Assembly (NCBI GenBank): GCA_040902585.1
Contig: JBBDXA010000178.1
Coordinates: 1 to 19,595 of the forward strand
DNA from: JBBDXA01 sp040902585
GTDB taxonomy: Bacteria; Planctomycetota; Phycisphaerae; Phycisphaerales; Phycisphaeraceae
Direction of reading: 5' to 3'
Length of the DNA: 19,595 bases
The translations under genes and the position numbers were made by a program. Each line of letters begins with the position of its first letter. Within the stretch, counting starts at the first letter, position 1. Shown here in pieces: positions 1-7,148 of this stretch. The notes beneath the pieces were generated by a model, which ran no database searches, was not told where the DNA came from, and saw only the letters and a program-made list of their open reading frames with translations.

Positions 1-3
1 TTG

Positions 4-20
4 CAAGTGCGAAGCGCTTG
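4..20. other. small hairpin downstream of the DUF1080 gene
   Basis: Bases 4-10 pair with 14-20 (seven pairs, one of them G-T) around a GAA loop. It lies about 40 nt past the stop codon of the minus-strand gene, so it could help end that transcript. No T-run follows it on the minus strand, so a classical intrinsic terminator is not supported. The rest of bases 1-57 shows no gene. Confidence 0.25.
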
Positions 21-57
21 GGGTGTTCAGGCCGTCCGCGACCTGTTACGTTGCGCT

Positions 58-999
58 TTACTTCTCCACCACCCAGATATTGCGATACACCACCGGGTTG
101 CCGTGGTTCTGGAGATTCAGCCCGCCGCCGCCTTTGAAGCTGGCGGGTTGATCGTGGATCACCACGCCGTTGTGTTTCACGATCACGCGCGATTCCTTAT
201 CGCCCTGGGCCATCGTCATTTCCACGTCATACGTCTGCCAGGTGAGAGGCGGAAACGCCATGTTCACATCCGGCTCGCGGTTGGGGTAGAAGCCGCCGGC
301 CTCGTTGCCCTTGCCTTCGAGGCCGAAGGAGTCGAGCACCTGAATCTCGGGGATGCCGGGCAGGAACACGCCGCTGTTGCCGCGACCCTGTCCGCGGGCC
401 TTGGGCTGGAACGGCGTGCGGAACTCCAGGTGAAAGGCAAAACTTTTCTTGAACTGATACTTGCTCTTCTGCCCGCCTTTACCCAGGGCCATGAGGTACC
501 CGTCTTCCGTCGTCTCGCCGTTGATAAAGTCGTTGGTCTTGCCGTCGAAGAGAACGACCGCGCCTTGCGGCGGCTTCGCGCCGAGCGTCGGGCTCTTGCG
601 TTCGATCTTTTTCAGGACGCCGCGATCGAAGGTGAGTGAGCCCTCTTTCAGAACCGGGGAAGCTTCGCCTTTGAATGTGACGACACCTTCAGCGAGCGCC
701 CCGCTTGCCTTCTCGCGCTTGTCGCCCTTCTTCCAGCCTCCCCCGGCATCACCGGGCAGGCCGCCGTGGTAGAGGACGAGGTCGAACTTGTCATCGCCCA
801 GCGCGACGATCTGCGCGCCCATCTTTGCCTCGCCGAACTTGCCTTCGTATTCACCTTGCAGCGCGTAGGACGGCCCGGCGTCCTTCGGATCGGTGTAGAC
901 ATCCTTCTTATCCTGCCCAAGCGAAGGACACGCGCCCATGAGAATGAGCAACAAGGCGGCGAGCAACGAACGAAGCGGAATAATGCGGCAGCGAGTCAT
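58..999 (-). CDS. secreted DUF1080 (3-keto-disaccharide hydrolase-like) protein
   Basis: A 313-residue exported protein. The start is taken at 999 because the minus strand carries AAAGGAG about 7 nt before this ATG; an in-frame ATG at 1023 lacks that support. Residues 1 to about 29 form a signal peptide: basic start, Leu-rich core, then a GAC and a SLGQ stretch, so either signal peptidase I or a weak lipobox is possible. Residues about 35-145 are a Gly/Lys-rich N-terminal part with GAQIVALGDDKF and HGGLPGD. The DUF1080 domain follows from about 148 (VVLFDGKT) with the family-typical RGNSGVFL and EIQVLDSFG stretches, ending in a beta-strand close (VVYRNIWVVEK). DUF1080 domains (PF06439) adopt a concanavalin-like beta-jelly-roll, and some members hydrolyse 3-keto-glycosides; planctomycetes carry many paralogues. 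Substrate here is unknown. It diverges from the Cys-rich gene with a short shared control region. Confidence 0.9.
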   Translation of the reverse strand: MTRCRIIPLRSLLAALLLILMGACPSLGQDKKDVYTDPKDAGPSYALQGEYEGKFGEAKMGAQIVALGDDKFDLVLYHGGLPGDAGGGWKKGDKREKASGALAEGVVTFKGEASPVLKEGSLTFDRGVLKKIERKSPTLGAKPPQGAVVLFDGKTNDFINGETTEDGYLMALGKGGQKSKYQFKKSFAFHLEFRTPFQPKARGQGRGNSGVFLPGIPEIQVLDSFGLEGKGNEAGGFYPNREPDVNMAFPPLTWQTYDVEMTMAQGDKESRVIVKHNGVVIHDQPASFKGGGGLNLQNHGNPVVYRNIWVVEK

Positions 1000-1015
1000 G
1001 GTTGATCTCCTTTGG

Positions 1016-1053
1016 TGTAACATCTTGTTGTCACAGTCTGTGTTCTTGTTACA
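1016..1053. promoter_or_regulatory. inverted repeat in the divergent intergenic region
   Basis: TGTAACA (1016-1022) and TGTTACA (1047-1053) are perfect inverted copies 24 nt apart, between the start of the minus-strand DUF1080 gene (999) and the plus-strand Cys-rich gene (1083). Inside lies a second small palindrome, CACAG-T-CTGTG (1032-1042), and a direct repeat TCTTGTT (1023-1029 and 1044-1050). The region is AT-richer than its surroundings, as expected of a divergent promoter. An operator for a dimeric regulator is possible; no regulator gene is nearby. Confidence 0.35.
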
Positions 1054-1082
1054 GGCTCATCATGCTAAGCGAGGGAACTTCC

Positions 1083-1541
1083 ATGAACGAATCACTCACC
1101 CGGCGCGACTTCGGCAAACTCTCGGCGGCGGCGTTCGGCGGACTCGTCGCCGGGGCGGCGCTGCAAGGCTGCGGCAAGAAGGAGCCGGCCCCCGGCCCCG
1201 GTCCCGGTCCCGGGCCCGGCGCGAGCAATACACCCGCCAAACACGCCTGTCGCGGTCTCAACGAATGCAAGACGCAAGGCGCTGACGGCAAGAACGCCTG
1301 CGCCGGCCAGGGCAGCTGCGCCACCGTCGCCCATCACGACTGCGGTGGCAAGAACGACTGCGCCAACCTGGGCGGCTGCGGCGAGAACCCCGGCTCCAAC
1401 GCTTGCGCAACCAAAGGCGGCTGCCACGTGCCCATGAAGAGCGATCACGGCGACGCCTGGAAAAACGCCCGCGCAGCGTTCGAGAAACGCATGGCCGCGA
1501 AGAAGGTCACCGTCGGGGCTGCGCCGCCCGAAGCACCCTAA
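1083..1541 (+). CDS. Tat/lipobox-tagged cysteine-repeat protein, function unknown
   Basis: A 152-residue protein starting at ATG 1083, with GAGGG about 7 nt upstream. The N-terminus carries TRRDFGK (residues 6-12), a twin-arginine export motif, a hydrophobic stretch to about 27, and ALQGC with Cys30 as the likely lipidated residue. A Gly-Pro repeat (about 37-46) links to a Cys-rich core. There nine cysteines fall in a strict Cys-x5-Cys rhythm: 56/62, 73/79, 87/93/99 and 108/114, often written C-x-G-x-N/G-x-C, with histidines at 54, 84, 85 and 115. A charged helical tail follows. The regular Cys/His pattern suggests metal binding or a disulfide-rich fold at the membrane surface; this is inference. 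I recall similar short Cys-rich proteins in planctomycetes and other Gram-negatives, but no established function. It precedes the zinc-ribbon gene by 19 nt and may be cotranscribed. Confidence 0.85.
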   Translation: MNESLTRRDFGKLSAAAFGGLVAGAALQGCGKKEPAPGPGPGPGPGASNTPAKHACRGLNECKTQGADGKNACAGQGSCATVAHHDCGGKNDCANLGGCGENPGSNACATKGGCHVPMKSDHGDAWKNARAAFEKRMAAKKVTVGAAPPEAP

Positions 1542-1560
1542 TGCACCAGGGGAAAATGCC

Positions 1561-1860
1561 ATGAATTGCGGTCGATGCGGAGAGGACATTTCCGATCATC
1601 ACGTCGCGCTGATCAACGGGCGGGTCATGGGCGATGGATACACGGAGTCGTTTTTCCACTGTCCACGTTGCGATGTTTACATGATGGTCCTGTACCACGA
1701 CTCTTTCAGCGGCCCTGATACGAAGACCGTACACGGCCCGTTGAGCAAGACTCGCGTCAACCCGAAGCTCCAGATCATCGCACGGTGCCCGGAACCAACG
1801 AACGAACGTTGCACGTGTGATGCCCATCGCGAGTATTGGGGCGAATTGCTCGACACGTAG
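1561..1860 (+). CDS. small zinc-ribbon-like protein, function unknown
   Basis: A 99-residue cytoplasmic protein with no signal peptide or membrane segment. AGGGG lies about 8 nt before ATG 1561. It has a Cys3-x2-Cys6 pair, a second pair Cys34-x2-Cys37, and a C-terminal set Cys76, Cys84 and Cys86 with His89. The first two pairs could hold one zinc ion in a zinc-ribbon fold, and the last group possibly a second. The FFHCPRCDVYMMVLYHDSF stretch looks like a zinc knuckle followed by a beta strand. It starts 19 nt after the Cys-rich lipoprotein gene, so the two may form an operon. I do not recognise a named family. Confidence 0.75.
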   Translation: MNCGRCGEDISDHHVALINGRVMGDGYTESFFHCPRCDVYMMVLYHDSFSGPDTKTVHGPLSKTRVNPKLQIIARCPEPTNERCTCDAHREYWGELLDT

Positions 1861-1932
1861 CCCTTGTCTGCCCCGGCTCGCCACGCCTCAATCGTTACAA
1901 TGCCGCCTCCTCTCGGTTCCCTCGAGTCAGTC

Positions 1933-1948
1933 AGGAGGCTGCCCCTTG
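1933..1948 (+). promoter_or_regulatory. strong ribosome binding site that fixes a TTG start
   Basis: A perfect AGGAGG (1933-1938) lies 7 nt before TTG 1946. The frame is open further upstream to 1817, but that extension overlaps the zinc-ribbon gene and has no hydrophobic character. The permease therefore very probably starts at TTG 1946. Confidence 0.8.
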
Positions 1949-4132
1949 CCCGTTGTTCACCCCCTCGTCATTCTCCTCATCGGCATCGCGCTGATCCTGG
2001 GCCTGATCGTCTGGCTTCGCCTCAACGCATTTCTCGCGCTCATCCTCGCGGCCATGGTCGTCTCCCTGCTCGCGCCGGGCGATGTGGCGACGAAGATGGC
2101 GCGCGTCGGCGCGGAGCTGGGCAATACCGCCGGCGGCATCGGCATCATCATCGCCCTGGCGGCGATCATCGGTAAATGCATGATGGACTCGGGCGCAGCC
2201 GACCGCATCGTGCGCTTCTTCCTGCGACTGCTCGGCGAGAAACGCGGCGATGCGGCCCTGGTCTCCTCCGGTTACGTCCTTTCCATTCCCGTTTTCTTCG
2301 ACACCGTCTTCTACCTGCTCGTGCCTCTGGCGCGATCGATGTACAAGAAGACCGGCAAGAATTATTTGCTCTATGTCATGGCGATCGCGGCAGGCGGCGC
2401 GTGTACGCACACACTGGTCCCGCCGACGCCGGGGCCACTCGCCACGGCCGATGCCCTGCGCGTCGATCTCGGTTTGATGATTCTCATGGGCGCGATCATC
2501 GGCATCCCCGCATCCTTCGCCGGCGTGATCTACGCGCACTGGCTGAACAAGAAGATGCCGATTGAAATGCGCCCCATCGGCAGCGGATTGCCTGAGCCGG
2601 AGCCGATCGAAGAGCGGCACCTGCCGCCGCTGCTGCTGGCCTTTGCGCCGGTGCTGTTGCCGGTGCTGCTCATCGGTGCGAACACGGCTGCGGTGAGTAT
2701 TGCCGATGCGGAACATGCGGCGCGATTCACATCGGGTGATGTGAACTGGCCTTTGCTGCGCGACACCCTTGTCGTTCAGCAACGAACGCAAGCGCCGGGC
2801 GATTCCGTGCCTCCCAATGTTCGCCCCAGTGACATCGACAGCCGCATGCCCGATGCGAGGCAGGTGCCTTCGCAGCAACTTCTCCAACGCCTGTCGGCTG
2901 CAACGCGCGACCTGCTTATGAAGCCCGGCCCCGCGCCGGCAAATCCCTGGACCGCGCCGCCGCTGGTCGAGTTCAATGACGACGAAAAGGCCACCCTGCT
3001 CACGGGCTTCAACAAGCTGCTCAACGCGGCCGATTTCTACAGCGCCAAGACATGGCGAATGATGGATGTGCCACTCCCCCCGGAATTTGTTCTTCGTGAG
3101 GACGTCTACTTCTATGTGATTGACAACAAGGGACTCGCACAGCTTGCCGACACGAAACAAGCCGGCGAGAAGTTAGTTGGTCTCGATCAAATCAGGAAAA
3201 CGGAAAATGATATTGCCACTTCCATTGAAATCCTGAATAGCCTCGACCAAGGGAAATTGCAGGTGGACGATGGGACCGGAGTTGTACAGATCCCTTCGGG
3301 CAAATTGAAATTTGCTCTTGAGACCAACCGACTTTCACTCGCCCGATTGCAAGAAGCTCTTCAAAATGAGACCGCAAAAGCGCGTGCCCTCAACAGGGCG
3401 TTTCAGTCGCTGGCGAACGCAGACCGAAATCGCTTGAAAAGCAGCGAGATCGAACGCCTCAACCGCCTCGTCCTCGAAGCGACCTATGGCACGGACGTGA
3501 TCAAACCGCACGCATGGGAGACCTCCGCGCGACAGGCCGCCAACTTCACCGGCCTGATCGGCAACCCCAACTTCGCGCTCATGCTCTCGGCAGGCATCGC
3601 CATCTGGCTTTACGTCCGCCAGCGCAAGCCCACCCGCGCGGAGTTCAAGCATGTCATCGAAGATTCGCTCATGAGCGCGGGCGTGATCATCCTCATCACG
3701 GCCGCGGGCGGCGCGTTCGGCGCGATGCTGCGCCAGGCTGAAATCGGCGGCGCGATTCAGACCCTCTTCGCAGGTGACGGCGGCAAGGCCAGCGGCATGG
3801 TCCTGCTCTTCATGGCGTTCGGCATCGCCTCGATTCTCAAGATCGCCCAGGGCTCCAGCACCGTGGCCATGATCACCACCGCGAGCATGATCAGCGCCAT
3901 GATCGTCGGCGTCGATCTGCCTTTCAATCCCGTTTACCTCGCCACCGCGATCGCCTCCGGCTCGCTCATCGCCGCGTGGATGAACGACTCAGGCTTCTGG
4001 ATCTACGCCCGCATGGGCGGCTTCAGCGAGGTCGAAGCGCTCAAGTCGTGGACGGTCATGCTGGTGATCATGGGCCTGGTCGGCATGCTGTTCACACTCA
4101 TCCTCGCGACGGTGCTGCCGCTGACGGGGTGA
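1946..4132 (+). CDS. GntP-family permease with a large central insertion
   Basis: A 728-residue inner-membrane transporter; family members are usually about 440-460 residues and import gluconate-type or related organic acids by proton symport. The first half (1 to about 250) has several membrane helices and hallmark stretches: GGIGIIIALAAIIGKCMMDSG, LSIPVFFDTVFYLL, and THTLVPPTPGPLATADA. The second half (from about 531) resumes with ANFTGLIGNPNFALML, then TAAGGAFGAMLRQ, KIAQGSSTVAMI and AAWMNDSGFWIYAR, also family hallmarks, and a final helix. Between them lie about 280 residues with no membrane helices: Pro-rich segments near 270-345, then a charged, coiled-coil-like helical part near 420-510. 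The frame is intact across this region, so it is an inserted domain rather than two genes. Residues about 379-495 are coded by visibly AT-richer DNA. Substrate cannot be told. Confidence 0.9.
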   Translation: MPVVHPLVILLIGIALILGLIVWLRLNAFLALILAAMVVSLLAPGDVATKMARVGAELGNTAGGIGIIIALAAIIGKCMMDSGAADRIVRFFLRLLGEKRGDAALVSSGYVLSIPVFFDTVFYLLVPLARSMYKKTGKNYLLYVMAIAAGGACTHTLVPPTPGPLATADALRVDLGLMILMGAIIGIPASFAGVIYAHWLNKKMPIEMRPIGSGLPEPEPIEERHLPPLLLAFAPVLLPVLLIGANTAAVSIADAEHAARFTSGDVNWPLLRDTLVVQQRTQAPGDSVPPNVRPSDIDSRMPDARQVPSQQLLQRLSAATRDLLMKPGPAPANPWTAPPLVEFNDDEKATLLTGFNKLLNAADFYSAKTWRMMDVPLPPEFVLREDVYFYVIDNKGLAQLADTKQAGEKLVGLDQIRKTENDIATSIEILNSLDQGKLQVDDGTGVVQIPSGKLKFALETNRLSLARLQEALQNETAKARALNRAFQSLANADRNRLKSSEIERLNRLVLEATYGTDVIKPHAWETSARQAANFTGLIGNPNFALMLSAGIAIWLYVRQRKPTRAEFKHVIEDSLMSAGVIILITAAGGAFGAMLRQAEIGGAIQTLFAGDGGKASGMVLLFMAFGIASILKIAQGSSTVAMITTASMISAMIVGVDLPFNPVYLATAIASGSLIAAWMNDSGFWIYARMGGFSEVEALKSWTVMLVIMGLVGMLFTLILATVLPLTG

Positions 4133-4133
4133 A

Positions 4134-4266
4134 GAGCACCATCCTGGAGCACCATCCCGACAGGGTGGTGCTGATACCGAACGGATGACTGATGCGATTG
4201 GGGCGCGACAGACAAACGGACGCTAATAGCACCACCCTATCGGGATGGTGCTCCGCGATGGTGCTC
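4134..4266. repeat. 39-bp near-perfect inverted repeat (MITE/REP-like)
   Basis: Left arm 4134-4172 and right arm 4228-4266 are reverse complements over 39 bp with three mismatches, separated by 55 bp. Each arm itself contains a tandem GAGCACCATC unit (for example 4134-4143 and 4147-4156). It begins 2 nt after the permease stop and ends 20 nt before the ydbH start, filling almost the whole gap. As RNA it would fold into a very stable hairpin. It may be a small non-autonomous mobile repeat or a REP/BIME-type element, and it could end the upstream transcript. No other copy is visible in this window. Confidence 0.8.
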
Positions 4267-4285
4267 CGGGCTATCATGTCATCAC

Positions 4286-6889
4286 ATGAAGCGCCTCTTC
4301 AAATGGCTGCTCCGCATCGTCGCTGTCGTCGGCGTGATCCTGTCGATCGTGCTGCTGGTCTACATCAACTGGCTGCCGGGCATTGCCGAGGGCAAGATCG
4401 TGGCGGCCCTGAAGGCGATGGGGATCGACCCCGCCTCGGCCCGCGTTCATTCGGTCAGCACGAGTCATCTTCAGCTCACCGATCTGACCATCGCCTCCGA
4501 CGACGCCAACGGGCCCGGCCTGCGCATCGGGTCTGTAGGAGTCGACTATGACCTATCGCTCACCGGCAATCTGACGGTGAAGCAGATCGACGTTGTCGGT
4601 GCCGTGTTGCAGTTGAACCTGCGCGACGGCAAGCTGGACCTTGGGCCGCTGGCGGACTTCAAGTCGAAGGCCGCGGACGAGTCGGATGCCGACGCGGACC
4701 TGCCGTTTCATGTTCTCAATGTACGTTCGAGTTCGCTGCTGCTGGACTGGGAAGGCCGGCGTTTCGCTCTGCCGCTGGACCTGAAGCTGACACACGAAGG
4801 CAAAGGCGTCTGCGCGGTGGAGGCGAGCGTGCAGGTGCTGGGCATGCAGGTGCCGATCACGGGGACGATCGACCTGACCGCCCCCGCGACTACGACCGAC
4901 GCCGGCACCGAGGCAAAGCGCACAACGGACGGCATCGCCTTCACGCTCAAGACAGTGGCGCTGGACCACGCACTCATGATCGTGGGCCGCGCCGGCGGGT
5001 TGGACAGCACGTTCGACGTGGCGATCAAACCTGTGGACTCGCCTGATGCCTTCGCCGGCGCGACCACCCGACTGGTGATTCGCCGCGATGAAAAGGCCGG
5101 CACCACGATGCTGTTTCACATCGAGGGTCAGCCGCAGACGCTTGGCCTAGATCTGGCCGGGCATCAAGTGGATGCGACAGGCTTTCAGTTCTCGGTGGAT
5201 GCTGAGCTTGATCTGAATGAACCCCTGTTGACGCTGAGCGTGAGCAGTTCATCCGAGCAGATGAAGGTGGCGAGCAACGGACGCACGACGCACCTGGCCC
5301 AGCCGCGGTTCGCAGCCGTGATCAAAGGATCGTTCCTTGACCATCAGCTTCTGGTCACCCTGGCTGATGGCGATGTCTTCACGTTCGATTCCATCCAATC
5401 GCAGGGGGCGGAGCAGACGACGACGATTGCCGGCGCTTCGCTGCATGCCGGCGATGTCGCGCTGGCCTGGCCGCTGGGCGAGGGCAAGCTCGAAGCGATG
5501 CCGCTGCTGCGGTTGAACCTTTCCACCTCACCTTTGTCGCTCAAGCAGCAGGGCGAGACCGGGGGCATCGAAGCGGGGCTGGCCACGCTCATCCTGCGCG
5601 GCGAACTAGGGCAGCCTGGCGACGCAAGCTGGCCGTTTGCCGGTTCGATCACCATCGAACACGCCCACGCGAAACTGCCTCAGCAGAAGGTGGAGGTCAC
5701 CGGTTTCAGCGCGGTGATTCCCGTCACGCGGGCGGCCAAGCCGCGCGTCGAGCCTTCGCTTTCGATCGATTCGGTGGTGTGGGACACCATCCGGTTCGCC
5801 TCGCCCACCGGCCGGGTCAGTATCGTGGATGGCTCGCTGCGCGGGGAGGGCAGTTGGCCGATCTTTGAAAACCAGCCGCCCATGACCGCCCAAGGCGCGA
5901 TCGACCTGACCCAGCCATCGCCCACCGGCAAAGTGACCCTTCGCATGCAGAAGGTGCATCTCACCGACGATCAGGCGATCGCCAATCGCCTGCGCCTGGC
6001 CGAGGGCTGGCGCATCAAAGGCGATTTCGACGTGACGGGTGAGGTCACGCTTGCGGAAGGCCGACTCGTCCCTGATGTGCAGCTCATCGTCCGCGACATG
6101 TCGGCGAGCCACCGAAAGTCCGACGCGGCGTTCGAAGGCATCGATGCGAATCTCAATCTCAACAGTCTCTCGCCCTTGGCGACGCCGCCTAATCAAAGGC
6201 TCAGCGCCAAATCCGGGCACATCGGCAAGCTGAAGGTCAACAATGCCGTGGCGAACTTTCGCATGGAATCGCCCGAATCCATCGAGTTGAATCTGGCAGC
6301 CTGGGCCATGGGAGATCAAGGCCGATTCTGGATTCATGCCTGCCGATTCAATCCCAGCAAGCCCGTGCTTCAGACGCAGGTGTTCGTCGAGGATATGAGC
6401 ATCAGCGAATGGCTCGAACTGCTCACCGACCAGAAGGTCAAAGGCGAAGGCTTCATCTACGGCAGGCTTCCCGTCCGAGTCGACTCGGACCGCGACCCCG
6501 CGCTCACCTTCGGCAAAGGCTTCCTCTACGCCAAACCCGGCAAGGGCTGGATCGAGATTCAGGATGGAACCGAAGCATCAGCCTACGTCGTCAAGTCGAT
6601 TGATGATGTTTTTGGAGCGATCGACCTGAAATTGAAGGGTTACCTCGTCGCTGCGGTACACGATTACGAATTTGACCGACTGCAATTTGACTTCTACCCG
6701 CAGAACAACAAACTTAACTGTCTCGTAACAACAAGTGGCCGAGGTAGAACAGGTGCCAAGGCACCCGTCGGCCTACTGGAGGTTAATATCGATGATTTCG
6801 GATCTCTCCTCTCCAAACGCATCCTCCGCAGCGCCAACGCGCCCGGAGCGATTGACGACACACTCAACCGCATCTTCGGCGGCAAGTAG
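4286..6889 (+). CDS. ydbH: YdbH-family AsmA-like intermembrane lipid transport protein
   Basis: An 867-residue protein, close to the 879 of E. coli YdbH. One N-terminal membrane helix (about residues 5-27) anchors it in the inner membrane; the rest should be periplasmic. After the helix comes GKIVAALKAMGI, then long repeating beta-strand stretches (LQLTDLTIAS, LTVKQIDVVGAVLQLNL, and so on) typical of the AsmA-like beta-groove fold. The C-terminus (from about 745) has FGKGFLYAKPGKGWIEI, IDLKLKGYLVAAVHDYEFDRLQFDFYP and a closing helix. In E. coli YdbH is one of three partly redundant AsmA-like proteins (with TamB and YhdP) that move phospholipid to the outer membrane. The call rests on this pattern plus the next two genes, which match YnbE and YdbL. 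No clear Shine-Dalgarno precedes ATG 4286. Bases about 6590-6800 are AT-richer than the rest. Alternative: another AsmA/DUF748 protein. Confidence 0.85.
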   Translation: MKRLFKWLLRIVAVVGVILSIVLLVYINWLPGIAEGKIVAALKAMGIDPASARVHSVSTSHLQLTDLTIASDDANGPGLRIGSVGVDYDLSLTGNLTVKQIDVVGAVLQLNLRDGKLDLGPLADFKSKAADESDADADLPFHVLNVRSSSLLLDWEGRRFALPLDLKLTHEGKGVCAVEASVQVLGMQVPITGTIDLTAPATTTDAGTEAKRTTDGIAFTLKTVALDHALMIVGRAGGLDSTFDVAIKPVDSPDAFAGATTRLVIRRDEKAGTTMLFHIEGQPQTLGLDLAGHQVDATGFQFSVDAELDLNEPLLTLSVSSSSEQMKVASNGRTTHLAQPRFAAVIKGSFLDHQLLVTLADGDVFTFDSIQSQGAEQTTTIAGASLHAGDVALAWPLGEGKLEAMPLLRLNLSTSPLSLKQQGETGGIEAGLATLILRGELGQPGDASWPFAGSITIEHAHAKLPQQKVEVTGFSAVIPVTRAAKPRVEPSLSIDSVVWDTIRFASPTGRVSIVDGSLRGEGSWPIFENQPPMTAQGAIDLTQPSPTGKVTLRMQKVHLTDDQAIANRLRLAEGWRIKGDFDVTGEVTLAEGRLVPDVQLIVRDMSASHRKSDAAFEGIDANLNLNSLSPLATPPNQRLSAKSGHIGKLKVNNAVANFRMESPESIELNLAAWAMGDQGRFWIHACRFNPSKPVLQTQVFVEDMSISEWLELLTDQKVKGEGFIYGRLPVRVDSDRDPALTFGKGFLYAKPGKGWIEIQDGTEASAYVVKSIDDVFGAIDLKLKGYLVAAVHDYEFDRLQFDFYPQNNKLNCLVTTSGRGRTGAKAPVGLLEVNIDDFGSLLSKRILRSANAPGAIDDTLNRIFGGK
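6778..6794 (+). promoter_or_regulatory. ribosome binding site for ynbE inside the ydbH reading frame
   Basis: GGAGG (6778-6782) lies 9 nt before ATG 6792, all within the last 112 nt of ydbH. This is the best start signal for the lipoprotein gene. A later TTG at 6852 has a GGAG only 3 nt before it, which is too close. Confidence 0.6.
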
Positions 6890-7148
6890 CTTTCGCTGGC
6901 TTCGCCTGGGCGCGATCCTGGCGGCTGCGACGCTGATGTTTGCCGCCGGCTGCAAGACCGAGCACAAGGTCGATACCAACAGCGTCATTGAGATCAAGCC
7001 GATCTATGCACGCATTGATGTGTACCTGAAGGTCGACAAGGAACTCGACAGCTTCTTCGACTTTGAAGAGACGATCAAGCCTCATGTGAATCCTGACTCC
7101 AACAAGAAGCCCGACGCGGGTGCGTCAACAAACGGAGGTGCCAAGTGA
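6792..7148 (+). CDS. ynbE: YnbE-like outer-membrane lipoprotein
   Basis: A 118-residue lipoprotein if translation starts at ATG 6792, which has GGAGG 9 nt upstream; it then overlaps the end of ydbH by 98 nt in another frame. The first 33 residues are Ser/Ala/Thr-rich and unusually long for a signal-peptide n-region. The hydrophobic core is residues 34-53 (FRWLRLGAILAAATLMFAAG) and Cys54 is the lipidated residue. A start at TTG 6852 would give a more normal leader. The mature part has IEIKPIYARIDVYLKVDKEL and FFDFEE, matching the short YnbE pattern (a beta strand, then an acidic end). E. coli YnbE is about 60 residues; here a Pro/Lys/Gly-rich tail is added. YnbE is thought to stack into a beta structure in the periplasm that meets the YdbH C-terminus. 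It overlaps the next gene by 4 nt. Confidence 0.8.
   Translation: MISDLSSPNASSAAPTRPERLTTHSTASSAASSFRWLRLGAILAAATLMFAAGCKTEHKVDTNSVIEIKPIYARIDVYLKVDKELDSFFDFEETIKPHVNPDSNKKPDAGASTNGGAK

Noticed and set aside
1083..1541. Bufferin/DUF2282-type metal-binding peptide precursor.
   Set aside because: The leader is Tat plus lipobox, the Cys spacing is a regular x5, and no DUF692 maturation gene is adjacent, so the family name is not justified without a search.
1896..1901. TACAAT as a -10 box for the permease gene.
   Set aside because: No acceptable -35 element lies 16-18 nt upstream (the nearest TTGTCT is 26 nt away), so a promoter cannot be supported.
1817..1945. Longer N-terminus for the GntP permease.
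   Set aside because: It overlaps the zinc-ribbon gene and is Ser/Pro/Cys-rich; the AGGAGG and TTG at 1946 match the start of the first membrane helix.
1931..3160. A 409-codon minus-strand frame opposite the permease.
   Set aside because: Shadow of the GntP gene; Arg/His-rich translation without motifs, and the plus-strand hallmarks run through it.
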